From positions 343,474-407,473 of the forward strand of contig NZ_JAJSAX010000003.1 of NCBI RefSeq assembly GCF_021261315.1: a stretch of DNA of 64,000 bases, written 5' to 3'. How positions within the stretch are numbered: the stretch's first letter is position 1; every line of letters starts with the position of its first letter. Below, piece by piece: positions 19,341 to 27,389 of this stretch. Source of the stretch: Epilithonimonas sp. JDS. Lineage in GTDB: Bacteria; Bacteroidota; Bacteroidia; Flavobacteriales; Weeksellaceae. The notes below the pieces were generated by a model that saw only the letters and a program-made list of their open reading frames with translations, ran no database searches and was not told the DNA's origin. The position numbers and the translations under genes are program-made.

Positions 19341-19354
19341 TGCAATCGATTGCA
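19341..19354. promoter_or_regulatory. LacI-family-type operator facing susC
   Basis: Perfect 14-bp palindrome TGCAATCGATTGCA with a central CG, the usual form of a LacI/GalR-family operator. It lies 73 bp upstream of the susC start codon. A near-identical site faces the other arm. The regulator is not encoded in this window. Confidence 0.7.
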
Positions 19355-20011
19355 CTTGATTTTTTAACTATTTCTTAACTCGACTAAACTAAGATTATTT
19401 TCCAATTGGCAAATAAAAAATTTGAATATTTTATTAATATTAATGTAACATAGACGAATACAAAAATGAGACAATAATCATATTTAATTGATTAACAAAC
19501 ACTTAAAAAATTTAAAAATTCAAAATAAAGTCCACATTAAATTTGAAATTAACATTTTTTAACATCTGAAGCCGCTGATTAAAATCATTAAATCCGAAAA
19601 TTACCGGCATTTTAATTAACCAAAAATTAACTTAAGAATCCCAATTTCTGTGAAATCTAATTTTTTTCCGTCAAAAAAGCGTATTTTAAAATCGACAGCA
19701 ATCCAACTAATTCTAAATTAAATACAAATATTTATATTATTGATTATCAGTTATTTAAAACTGAACAATGATTTCTTTATCTAGAATTTGAAGTTTGAGC
19801 AACCGTTTTTGGAAAATTGCACAGAATTTATCATTTACGGTAAAATTCTTAGGCTTAAAAATCTGCTGTACAAGCTATAATTAATATAAAAATAAAAATA
19901 ATAAACTGATTTATAGTGTTTTAAAAATTAATTCGAAATTTCCTTTTCCAGTTAAATTTTATATTTATATTTACAAAAATTATTTGCTGTGCCAAATTGT
20001 GCAATATTCAA

Positions 20012-20025
20012 TGCAATCGATTACA
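20012..20025. promoter_or_regulatory. LacI-family-type operator facing kduI
   Basis: TGCAATCGATTACA differs from the susC-side palindrome at one base and lies 36 bp upstream of the kduI start. At that distance it would lie at or just after the transcription start, which fits repression by steric block. Two matched sites in an AT-rich gap, one per operon, are unlikely to be chance. Confidence 0.7.
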
Positions 20026-20060
20026 CAGCGTTAATTATCTGTTCATATTAATAGACTAAA

Positions 20061-20897
20061 ATGACTCAATCAGAATTCCGATATGCGCATCACCCAAACG
20101 ATGCCAAAAATTACACAACAGAAGATCTTAGAAGAGAATTTCTTATCAACGATTTGTTCGTAGAAAACCACATCAAATTGGTTTACACAATGTACGACCG
20201 TTTGATCGTTGGTGGAATTATGCCACTTGACCAGCCTCTAAGCTTAGAAACCATCGATGAATTGAAAGCACCCTACTTCCTTGAAAGAAGAGAATTGGGA
20301 ATCATCAACGTTGGCGGAAAAGGAAAAGTGACAGTAGACGGAACAGTTTACGAACTTAATAATAAAGAAGCCTTATATATAGGAAAAGGAAACCAGGAAG
20401 TGATTTTCGAATCGTCAAACGGCGAACAACCTTATTTCTATATCAATTCTGCACCGGCTCACCACGCTTTTCCAACTAAGAAAATTACAAAAGCTGAAGC
20501 GGAGATCGTAGAATTAGGCGATGCAAAATACGCGAACAGAAGAACGATCAACAAATTAATTGTGAACAGCGTTCTGGAAACTTGCCAACTACAAATGGGA
20601 ATGACGGAATTGCACGAAGGAAGCGTTTGGAACACAATGCCTTCTCACACGCACACCAGAAGAATGGAAGCTTACTTCTACTTCGATTTGGACGAAGGGC
20701 AAACGGTTTCACATTTTATGGGACAGCCAACTGAGACGCGCCACATTTTCTTGAAAAACAGAGATGCAGTGATCTCTCCGGAATGGTCTATCCACTCTGG
20801 TGTTGGGACGTCCAACTACAGTTTTATCTGGGGAATGGCAGGAGAAAATATGGATTACGGCGATATGGATGCTGTAAAAACTGACGAATTAAAATAA
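20061..20897 (+). CDS. kduI: 5-keto-4-deoxyuronate isomerase
   Basis: Converts 5-keto-4-deoxyuronate (DKI) from unsaturated galacturonate into 2,5-diketo-3-deoxygluconate (DKII) in the cytosol. At 278 residues it has the family's usual length. The metal site is visible: His196 and His198 in PSHTHTRR, Glu203 in MEAYFYF, and His245 in SIHSG. It is the first gene of the plus-strand arm, 2 bp before kduD, so they are cotranscribed. The preceding palindrome is its likely operator. Confidence 0.96.
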   Translation: MTQSEFRYAHHPNDAKNYTTEDLRREFLINDLFVENHIKLVYTMYDRLIVGGIMPLDQPLSLETIDELKAPYFLERRELGIINVGGKGKVTVDGTVYELNNKEALYIGKGNQEVIFESSNGEQPYFYINSAPAHHAFPTKKITKAEAEIVELGDAKYANRRTINKLIVNSVLETCQLQMGMTELHEGSVWNTMPSHTHTRRMEAYFYFDLDEGQTVSHFMGQPTETRHIFLKNRDAVISPEWSIHSGVGTSNYSFIWGMAGENMDYGDMDAVKTDELK

Positions 20898-20899
20898 TT

Positions 20900-21685
20900 A
20901 TGACAAATTTATTCGACTTAACAGGAAAAGTAGCTTTAATAACCGGCGGAACACACGGTCTTGGTTTGGCAATGGCAGAAGGTTTGGGATCGGCAGGTGC
21001 AGAACTTGTGGTAACAAGTACTACGCCATCCAAATTGGAAGAAGCTATCAAATATTATCAATCAAAAGGTTTCAAAGCAACAGGTTATATTTTTGATGTG
21101 ACCGATGAGAAAATTGCCGCTGAAAAAGTAGCAGAAATTGAAGGGAATCACAAACAAATCGATATCCTTATCAATAATGCAGGAATCATCAAAAGAGTTC
21201 CCGCTTTGGAAATGGAGGTTTCTGAATTCCGAAAAGTAATCGATGTAGATTTGACCGGACCTTTCATTATGTCACAACTGGTGGCGAGAAATATGATCAA
21301 AAGAAGAGCCGGAAAAATCATCAACATCTGTTCTATGATGAGCGAATTGGGCCGTGACAATGTCGTGGCTTACGCTTCTGCAAAAGGCGGATTGAAAATG
21401 CTGACCAAAAATCTGGCAACAGAATGGGCAAAACACAACATCCAAGTGAACGGAATCGGTCCTGGATATTTTGCAACGTCTCAGACTGAACCAATCCGAG
21501 TGGATGGCAATCCTTTCAACGAATTCATTATCAGCAGAACGCCGGAAGGTCGTTGGGGAAATCCAGAAGATCTTGCTGGAACCGCAATTTTCTTAGCTTC
21601 CGAAGCGAGTCAATTCATCAACGGACAAATCATCTACGTTGATGGCGGAATCTTAGCAACCATCGGCAAACCTTCCAACGAATAA
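20900..21685 (+). CDS. kduD: 2-dehydro-3-deoxy-D-gluconate 5-dehydrogenase
   Basis: Reduces DKII to 2-keto-3-deoxygluconate (KDG) with NAD(P)H. A classical short-chain dehydrogenase of 261 residues: cofactor motif TGGTHGLG (15-22), NNAG (92-95), catalytic Tyr158 and Lys162 in YASAK, and a Ser at 143-145. The tail GGILATIGKPSNE is typical of KduD. It pairs with kduI immediately upstream. An alternative reading as a generic SDR is unlikely in this context. Confidence 0.93.
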   Translation: MTNLFDLTGKVALITGGTHGLGLAMAEGLGSAGAELVVTSTTPSKLEEAIKYYQSKGFKATGYIFDVTDEKIAAEKVAEIEGNHKQIDILINNAGIIKRVPALEMEVSEFRKVIDVDLTGPFIMSQLVARNMIKRRAGKIINICSMMSELGRDNVVAYASAKGGLKMLTKNLATEWAKHNIQVNGIGPGYFATSQTEPIRVDGNPFNEFIISRTPEGRWGNPEDLAGTAIFLASEASQFINGQIIYVDGGILATIGKPSNE

Positions 21686-21756
21686 AAAAATTATCAAAAC
21701 CTAATATATAAAGTTGGTCTTCTGACTTCTGACCTCCAACTTCTAACTTTAATATT

Positions 21757-23166
21757 ATGAGTACACTTACAAAACCTTTCATCACAGATACATTTTTATT
21801 AAAGAACAGATTCGCTGAAGAGTTGTATTTCAATTTTGCTGAGAAACAACCAATCATCGATTATCACAACCATTTGCCTCCGAAAGAGATCGCAGAAAAC
21901 CGTCAGTTTGAGAACATTACTCAAGTTTGGATTGGTGGCGACCATTACAAATGGAGAGCGATGAGAACGATGGGCGTGAACGAAAAATTCATCACCGGAG
22001 ACGCTTCTGACAAAGAAAAATTCGCAGCTTGGGCAAAAACAGTTCCGAATACGTTGAGAAATCCTTTGTTTCATTGGACTCATTTGGAATTAGCCAGATA
22101 TTTTGAAGTTTACGATTTGCTTAACGAGAAAAATGCAGATCAGGTTTACGAAAATGTATCTTCTCAACTTCAAACGCCGGAGAAATCTGTTCACGGCTTG
22201 TTGAAAATGAGAAATGTGGAAACGGTTTGTACCACAGAAGATCCGATTGACACTTTAGAATATCATCAGACAATCAAACAAAACAACATAGGAATCAAAG
22301 TTAGTACGGCTTTCCGCCCGGACAAGGCGATTTTGATTGACAATGAAGATTATAATGCTTATATCGATAAATTAGGCGAATCTGCAGGCATCGAAATCAA
22401 ATCTTACAAGGATGTACAGGATGCGCTAATCAAAAGAATAGAATACTTTCACGCCAACGGATGCAGATTGTGTGACCACGGATTGAATAACATTTCGTTC
22501 GAAACTTTCACAGATTCAGAGATCAATACAATTTTTGAAACTAAAAGAAAAGGCGAAACCTTGACGCCTCACCAGATTGAACAATTCAAAACGGCGATTT
22601 TGTTGTTTTTGGGAGAGACTTATCATTCATTAGGTTGGGTTCAGCAGTATCACTTGGGCGCGTTGAGAAACAACAATGCAAGAATGTTGAAAGTTCTTGG
22701 ACCAGACACAGGTTGGGATTCCATTGGCGATTTCACCCAGGCAGCAAATCTTTCAAGATTTCTTAATACATTAGATTCCAAGGATAAATTAACCAAAACA
22801 ATCATCTACAATCTGAATCCTGCCGACAACGAAATTATGGCAACGATGATTGGAAATTTTAACGATGGTTCTGTGAAGGGAAAAGTACAATTCGGTTCTG
22901 GATGGTGGTTTTTGGACCAAAAAGACGGAATGGAAAAACAGATGAATGCGCTTTCCAATATGGGATTAATCAGCACGTTCGTCGGAATGCTGACCGATTC
23001 CAGAAGCTTCCTTTCGTTCCCAAGACACGAATATTTCAGAAGAGTTCTATGCAACTTATTAGGAAACGAGATCGAATCCGGTGAACTTCCGGAAGACATG
23101 GATCTGGTTGGAAAAATAGTTTCAGACATTTGTTATAACAATGCTAAAGATTATTTCACATTCTAA
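21757..23166 (+). CDS. uxaC: Uronate isomerase (glucuronate/galacturonate isomerase)
   Basis: Isomerises D-galacturonate to D-tagaturonate, the entry step for saturated monomers. The 469-residue TIM-barrel amidohydrolase-superfamily protein shows the metal-binding His37 and His39 in DYHNHLPP, and the conserved blocks HLGALRNNN, GPDTGWDSIGD, GSGWWFLDQKDGM and FVGMLTDSRSFLSFPRHEYF. The 71-bp gap before it holds a short low-complexity run of CTTCTGAC/CTTCTAAC repeats. UxaB and UxaA follow further down the same arm. Confidence 0.96.
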   Translation: MSTLTKPFITDTFLLKNRFAEELYFNFAEKQPIIDYHNHLPPKEIAENRQFENITQVWIGGDHYKWRAMRTMGVNEKFITGDASDKEKFAAWAKTVPNTLRNPLFHWTHLELARYFEVYDLLNEKNADQVYENVSSQLQTPEKSVHGLLKMRNVETVCTTEDPIDTLEYHQTIKQNNIGIKVSTAFRPDKAILIDNEDYNAYIDKLGESAGIEIKSYKDVQDALIKRIEYFHANGCRLCDHGLNNISFETFTDSEINTIFETKRKGETLTPHQIEQFKTAILLFLGETYHSLGWVQQYHLGALRNNNARMLKVLGPDTGWDSIGDFTQAANLSRFLNTLDSKDKLTKTIIYNLNPADNEIMATMIGNFNDGSVKGKVQFGSGWWFLDQKDGMEKQMNALSNMGLISTFVGMLTDSRSFLSFPRHEYFRRVLCNLLGNEIESGELPEDMDLVGKIVSDICYNNAKDYFTF

Positions 23167-23211
23167 AAATCTTGATTCTCAAATCTTGAATCTTGATTCT
23201 AAAAATTAAAA
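23167..23211. repeat. Short TCTTGATTCT-type direct repeats
   Basis: The uxaC-kdgF spacer contains tandem near-copies of the unit TCTTGATTCT / TCTTGAATCT. A similar short repeat of ACTTCTGAC / ACTTCTAAC type lies in the kduD-uxaC spacer (about 21715-21750). They look like slippage-derived spacer text rather than regulatory sites. Confidence 0.45.
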
Positions 23212-23559
23212 ATGAAAACAGAACAAGCATCAAAAATCTTCTACAAATCCGATTCTACAGAATGGGAAAAAATAGATGAATACATCGACCGCCAAATCGT
23301 TGGTTACGACGATTCTGTAATGATGGTCAACGTTCGTTTCAAAAAAGGCGGCATTGGCTACAAGCACAAACATCCGCACATTCAGGTGACTTATGTTGCA
23401 GAAGGAAAGTTTGAAGTTAATATTGGCGAAGACATTTCAATCCTGAAAAAAGGAGATTCATTCTTCGTTCCATCTAATATAGTTCATGGTGTAGAATGTA
23501 TGGAAGACGGCATTTTGGTTGATGTTTTCAGCCCGCACAGAGAAGATTTTATCAAATAA
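23212..23559 (+). CDS. kdgF: KdgF-like cupin, unsaturated uronate linearisation
   Basis: Small single-domain cupin, 115 residues. KdgF proteins speed conversion of 4,5-unsaturated monouronates, released by GH105, to linear 5-keto-4-deoxyuronate for KduI. The metal-binding pattern is clear: KHKHPHIQVTYV (His52, His54 and Gln58 are likely ligands), GKFEVNIG in the first cupin motif, and PSNIVHG (His92) in the second. Sitting between uxaC and kdgK in a uronate operon makes KdgF the best call. A generic cupin role cannot be excluded from sequence alone. Confidence 0.85.
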   Translation: MKTEQASKIFYKSDSTEWEKIDEYIDRQIVGYDDSVMMVNVRFKKGGIGYKHKHPHIQVTYVAEGKFEVNIGEDISILKKGDSFFVPSNIVHGVECMEDGILVDVFSPHREDFIK

Positions 23560-23625
23560 ATTAAAAAATAAAATCAGGCTCACTTTAGGTTGGGGAAAAA
23601 CTGATTTTCAAAAAAATATAAATTA

Positions 23626-24630
23626 ATGGGCAAAGTAGTAAGCTTTGGAGAAGTGATTATGCGTTTGTCACCTGCCAACAACAGGATGATGAAGCAAAGC
23701 AACGAGATGGAATTCTTTTTCGGAGGTACAGAACTGAATGTTGCGGCATCGCTTGCGACAATGGGTTGTGACGTAAAACACGTAAGCGTAGTTTCTGACG
23801 ATTTCGTTGGAGAATCAGCGCTTTCATCCATCAAAAGTTATGGAATCAACACGACTTTTATTGCAAAAAACCAACATCCTTTAGGATTATATTTTCTTGA
23901 AGTTGGTTCATCTGTTCGAGCTTCCAGAATTGCTTACAACCGTTTGAATGGTTCTTTTGCCAATATCAATCCAAACCAAATCGACTGGGAAAAAGCTTTG
24001 GAAGGTGCAGACTATTTCCATTGGACAGGCATCTCTCCTGGAATTTCTGAAAGTGCTTACATCGCTTTGAAAAAAGGTTTGCAAACTGCCAACGAAAAAG
24101 GAATCGAGATCACAGCTGACCCAGCTTACCGTTCCAACCTTTGGAAATACGGAAAAGAAGGCTTTGAAGTATTAAAAGAATTGGTGTCCTACTCCACTAT
24201 TTTTATCGGTGGCGTAAATGAGATCAACGAGATCATCGGAACAAAATTCTCTTCTGACAAAGACAGTTTCATTGAAGCTTGTAAAGAATTTCAGAAGCAA
24301 ATGCCTTCCATCAAAAAGATATTTGACAAAGTCAGAGTTGGTGCCAGCGCAAGTACGCAGGAAACTCAAGGAAGAGCTTGGGCAAACGAAACTTACTTCG
24401 AATCTGAACCAATCGAAATTCTTCAAGTTGTTGATAGAATCGGAACCGGCGATGCTTTCGCTGCAGGTTTGATCTATGGTCTATTAAACTTTGATGATGA
24501 AACTGCACTTAAGTTCGGAAACGCAGCTTGTGCGATTAAACACACGGTTCCTGGCGACATCAACCATTGTAGCGCTTCCGATATTTTGGATGTGATGAAT
24601 GGCGACAAGGGCGGAAGAATCAAGAGATAA
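23626..24630 (+). CDS. kdgK: 2-dehydro-3-deoxygluconate kinase
   Basis: Phosphorylates KDG to KDPG with ATP, where the saturated and unsaturated branches meet. PfkB-family kinase of 334 residues with the N-terminal FGEVIMRLSP segment, the FFGGTELNVAASLA sugar-binding block, and the C-terminal PfkB signature DRIGTGDAFAAGLIYGLL carrying the catalytic Asp. The product is directly used by KdgA two genes on. The start at 23626 gives MGKVVSFGEV with no extension. Confidence 0.94.
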   Translation: MGKVVSFGEVIMRLSPANNRMMKQSNEMEFFFGGTELNVAASLATMGCDVKHVSVVSDDFVGESALSSIKSYGINTTFIAKNQHPLGLYFLEVGSSVRASRIAYNRLNGSFANINPNQIDWEKALEGADYFHWTGISPGISESAYIALKKGLQTANEKGIEITADPAYRSNLWKYGKEGFEVLKELVSYSTIFIGGVNEINEIIGTKFSSDKDSFIEACKEFQKQMPSIKKIFDKVRVGASASTQETQGRAWANETYFESEPIEILQVVDRIGTGDAFAAGLIYGLLNFDDETALKFGNAACAIKHTVPGDINHCSASDILDVMNGDKGGRIKR

Positions 24631-24640
24631 TTTAGAAATA

Positions 24641-25090
24641 ATGATTATAGATACATTAGAAAACGCTTCTCAATATTTTTTGCTAAATCCATTATTTGAA
24701 AAAGCTTTCGACTATTTAAAAAACAAGAATTTAGATTCTTTAGAAGTTGGCGTTACAGAGATTCAGGAAGATCTTAAAATGATTGTTTTTGATGAAATGG
24801 CCAAAACAAAAGAAGAAAGTCTTTCCAAATTCGAATGTCATAATCAAAATATTGATATTCAAATTTGTCTGAAGGGAATAGAAAATATTGGCTGGAAACC
24901 AAGGCAAAAATGCACAAAACCAATCGGAGAATACAATGCAGAAAAAGATGTTCTTTTTTACAATGATGATCCGGATATGTTTTTCCAATTAAACGATAAT
25001 CAGTTTGCTATTTTTTATCCAAATGATGTCCACGCACCAATGATTGGAAATGGCTTCATTAGAAAAATAGTTTTTAAAGTAAAAATTTAA
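24641..25090 (+). CDS. YhcH/YjgK/YiaL family protein (DUF386)
   Basis: A 149-residue cupin-fold protein. I start at the ATG at 24641, 10 bp after the kdgK stop; the longer ORF from 24599 overlaps kdgK and has no support. Family landmarks are FECHNQNIDIQICLKG, DMFFQLNDNQFAIFYPNDVHAP and KIVFKVKI, with His and Asp residues positioned to bind a metal. Relatives include E. coli NanQ and the biofilm protein TabA, and several act on sugar acid anomers. In this operon it may speed ring opening of galacturonate or KDG, which is inference. Confidence 0.8.
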   Translation: MIIDTLENASQYFLLNPLFEKAFDYLKNKNLDSLEVGVTEIQEDLKMIVFDEMAKTKEESLSKFECHNQNIDIQICLKGIENIGWKPRQKCTKPIGEYNAEKDVLFYNDDPDMFFQLNDNQFAIFYPNDVHAPMIGNGFIRKIVFKVKI

Positions 25091-25096
25091 GAAAAA

Positions 25097-25762
25097 ATGA
25101 CAAAGATTCAATTAGTTACCAATGCGATCATCAACCAAGGTCTTTTGCCTTTGTATTACAACGCAGACGAAACGGTAACTTTAGAAATATTAAAAGCACT
25201 TTACAGAGCTGGAATCCGTGCTGTAGAATATACAAGCAGAGGAGAAAACGCACTTTCGAATTTCACCAAAATGGTAGAATTGAGAAATGCCGAAATGCCG
25301 GGAATGCTTATAGGAATCGGAACGATAAAAAATTTGAAACAAGCTGAAGAATACGAAAAAGCCGGTGCAGATTTCTTTATCAGCCCAGGATTTGTACCGG
25401 AAGTTGCAGAATTTTTAATTTCCAAACATCTGCTATACAGCCCGGGTTGTATGACACCGACGGAGATCATCGCGGCGGAAGCCGCAGGTGTAACTTTCGT
25501 AAAGTTGTTCCCAGGAAACGCTTTAGGAGCAGGATTTATGAGCGCCATAAAAGATGTTTTCCCAAATCTGAAATTTATGCCAACCGGCGGTGTTGATACA
25601 ACTAAAGAAAGCATCGAAAGCTGGTTCAAAGCTGGTGTTTCCGCTGTTGGAATGGGAAGCAAATTAGTGAGCAAAGAATTAATGGCGGCAAAAGATTATG
25701 CAACCATAGAAAACGAAACTTCAAAGGTTTTAGAGATCATCAAATCGATAAAAGCTTCTTAA
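25097..25762 (+). CDS. kdgA: KDPG aldolase (2-keto-3-deoxy-6-phosphogluconate aldolase)
   Basis: Splits KDPG to pyruvate and glyceraldehyde-3-phosphate, completing the pathway. The 221-residue TIM barrel has the catalytic Glu in AVEYTSRG, the Schiff-base Lys in FVKLFPG, and the phosphate-binding FMPTGGVD. Like other Bacteroidetes members it is longer at the N-terminus than E. coli Eda. It starts 6 bp after the DUF386 gene and is followed 32 bp later by the transporter. Confidence 0.94.
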   Translation: MTKIQLVTNAIINQGLLPLYYNADETVTLEILKALYRAGIRAVEYTSRGENALSNFTKMVELRNAEMPGMLIGIGTIKNLKQAEEYEKAGADFFISPGFVPEVAEFLISKHLLYSPGCMTPTEIIAAEAAGVTFVKLFPGNALGAGFMSAIKDVFPNLKFMPTGGVDTTKESIESWFKAGVSAVGMGSKLVSKELMAAKDYATIENETSKVLEIIKSIKAS

Positions 25763-25794
25763 AATAAAACACAAACCAACCAAACCAACTTAAA

Positions 25795-27234
25795 ATGAAT
25801 CAAACCATAACGCCTAAGCAGACCAACTACAGATGGGGAATTTGCGCCCTACTTTTTGCTGCAACAAGTATCAACTATCTTGACAGACAGGTACTTTCTC
25901 TGACTTGGAAAGATTTTATTCAGCCGGAGTTTCATTGGAATAATAATGATTACGGAAATATCACCGCATTATTCTCCATTTTCTACGCTGTAAGTATGTT
26001 GTTTGCAGGGAAGTTTGTAGATTTTATGGACACGAAGAAAGGTTTCCTTTGGGCAATCGGCGTTTGGTCTCTTGGTGCCTGTTTACACGCTTATTGCGGA
26101 ATCGCTGCATCAGGAATTCTTACAGGAAATTGGTTTGTAGGTTTTGAAGAATCTAAAGAAATTATCAAAACTGTAGATAATGTGGCTTTGGTTGGAAGCA
26201 CAAGTGTCATGCTTTTCATCTTTGCCCGTTTTGTTTTGGCTGTTGGTGAAGCAGGAAACTTCCCTGCCGCTATCAAAACGACGGCGGAATATTTCCCTAA
26301 GAAAGACAGAGCTTTAGCTACAAGTATCTTCAATGCAGGAGCGGCTGTTGGTGCCTTGTCTGCGCCTTTGATCATTCCAAGAATCGCGGAAAAATGGGGT
26401 TGGGAAATGTCATTCATCATCATCGGAATCTTAGGATTCGTATGGATGGGATTCTGGGTTTTCATTTACAAAAAACCGGAGCACAACAAAAAAATGAGCG
26501 TCTCCGAATTGCAATATATCCAGCAGGATCACGGTTTGGAAGAGGAAGCTGACAAAGACAAAAAAGTATCCTTCGCACAATGTTTCAAATACAAACAGAC
26601 TTGGGCATTTGCTTTCGGAAAGTTTATGACAGACGGAGTTTGGTGGTTTTATATGTTTTGGACCCCGGCTTATCTGAGCTCAGTTTACGGCATCAAATCC
26701 AATGACGGCGTTGGTCAGGCCGCAATTTTTGTCCTTTATACAATTACATTATTATCGATTATTGGAGGTTGGCTGCCATCTTATTTCATCAATAAAAAAG
26801 GAATGGATCCGTACGCAGGAAGAATGAAAGCGATGTTGATTTTCGCATTTTTCCCACTATTAGCCTTGATTGCACAGCCTTTAGGCGTTTACAGTTTCTG
26901 GTTGCCGGTAATCATTATCGGGATTGCAGGTGCAGGTCATCAGGCCTGGTCAGCGAATATTATGTCAACTGTCGGTGATATGTTCCCGAAAAAAGCCATC
27001 GCTACAATCACCGGAATTGGTGGAATGGCTGGTGGAATCGGATCACTAATTATCAATAAAGGATCAGGTGTTTTATTCGATTTTGCAGGAACTACGCAAA
27101 TGGAATTTATGGGATTCAAAGGGGAAGAAGCTGGTTACTTCATTATATTTTCAATCTGTGCCGTGGTTTACCTCATCGGTTGGGTGGTTATGAAATCATT
27201 GGTTCCGGTTTACAAACCTGTTACAGATTTATAA
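25795..27234 (+). CDS. exuT: Hexuronate transporter (MFS, ExuT type)
   Basis: Inner-membrane importer for galacturonate or related hexuronates. The 479-residue MFS protein has the anion:cation symporter signature YLDRQVLSLTW in helix 1 (about 24-35), the RFVLAVGEAGNFPAAIK motif, and about 12 hydrophobic segments. An inserted loop after helix 3 (GNWFVGFEESKEIIKTVDN) lengthens it beyond E. coli ExuT. It links the periplasmic degradation arm to the cytosolic isomerases encoded around it. Confidence 0.9.
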   Translation: MNQTITPKQTNYRWGICALLFAATSINYLDRQVLSLTWKDFIQPEFHWNNNDYGNITALFSIFYAVSMLFAGKFVDFMDTKKGFLWAIGVWSLGACLHAYCGIAASGILTGNWFVGFEESKEIIKTVDNVALVGSTSVMLFIFARFVLAVGEAGNFPAAIKTTAEYFPKKDRALATSIFNAGAAVGALSAPLIIPRIAEKWGWEMSFIIIGILGFVWMGFWVFIYKKPEHNKKMSVSELQYIQQDHGLEEEADKDKKVSFAQCFKYKQTWAFAFGKFMTDGVWWFYMFWTPAYLSSVYGIKSNDGVGQAAIFVLYTITLLSIIGGWLPSYFINKKGMDPYAGRMKAMLIFAFFPLLALIAQPLGVYSFWLPVIIIGIAGAGHQAWSANIMSTVGDMFPKKAIATITGIGGMAGGIGSLIINKGSGVLFDFAGTTQMEFMGFKGEEAGYFIIFSICAVVYLIGWVVMKSLVPVYKPVTDL

Positions 27235-27246
27235 AATAAAAATTAT

Positions 27247-27333
27247 GGCAGCTTAATCCGTCCTCCCCTCCCTCCCGATTTTACATCGGGATCCGCTCAA
27301 AGAGTTTATGCTGAGCTTGTCGAAGTAGGCTGC
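27247..27333 (-). repeat. Interspersed palindromic element, family A copy 2
   Basis: Reverse-oriented copy of the element at 7721-7808, including the inner CTTCGACAAGCTCAGCATAA piece and the TCCCGAT/ATCGGGA hairpin. It fills most of the exuT-uxaB spacer (155 bp). Because that operon runs on the plus strand, the transcribed orientation matches copy 1. Confidence 0.8.
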
Positions 27334-27389
27334 AGATTCGGTTGTAATATAAAGTTTCAACCAACTATTAAAATTTAAAGAATAAAGAA

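Larger units (their letters stand above)
19269..20060. other. Divergent control region between the two pectin arms
   Basis: Very AT-rich 792-bp gap with no credible ORF. It carries two related palindromes, one near each operon (entered separately). Between them, no further operator copy, structured RNA or repeat family stands out by eye. Its length suggests long leaders or extra upstream sites. Promoters for both arms must lie here; I could not place a convincing TTTG-N19-TAnnTTTG pair for either. Confidence 0.75.

Noticed and set aside
24599..24640. Start of the DUF386 gene inside kdgK.
   Set aside because: The extension overlaps kdgK in another frame and shows no family similarity; the ATG at 24641 gives the family opening MIIDTLENA.
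7721..27333. Inverted repeat copies A1 and A2 as ends of a mobile composite carrying the pectin locus core.
   Set aside because: Two further copies lie outside (34293 and 54396), the copies fall within operons rather than at their borders, and no transposase is present, so a dispersed intergenic repeat explains them better.
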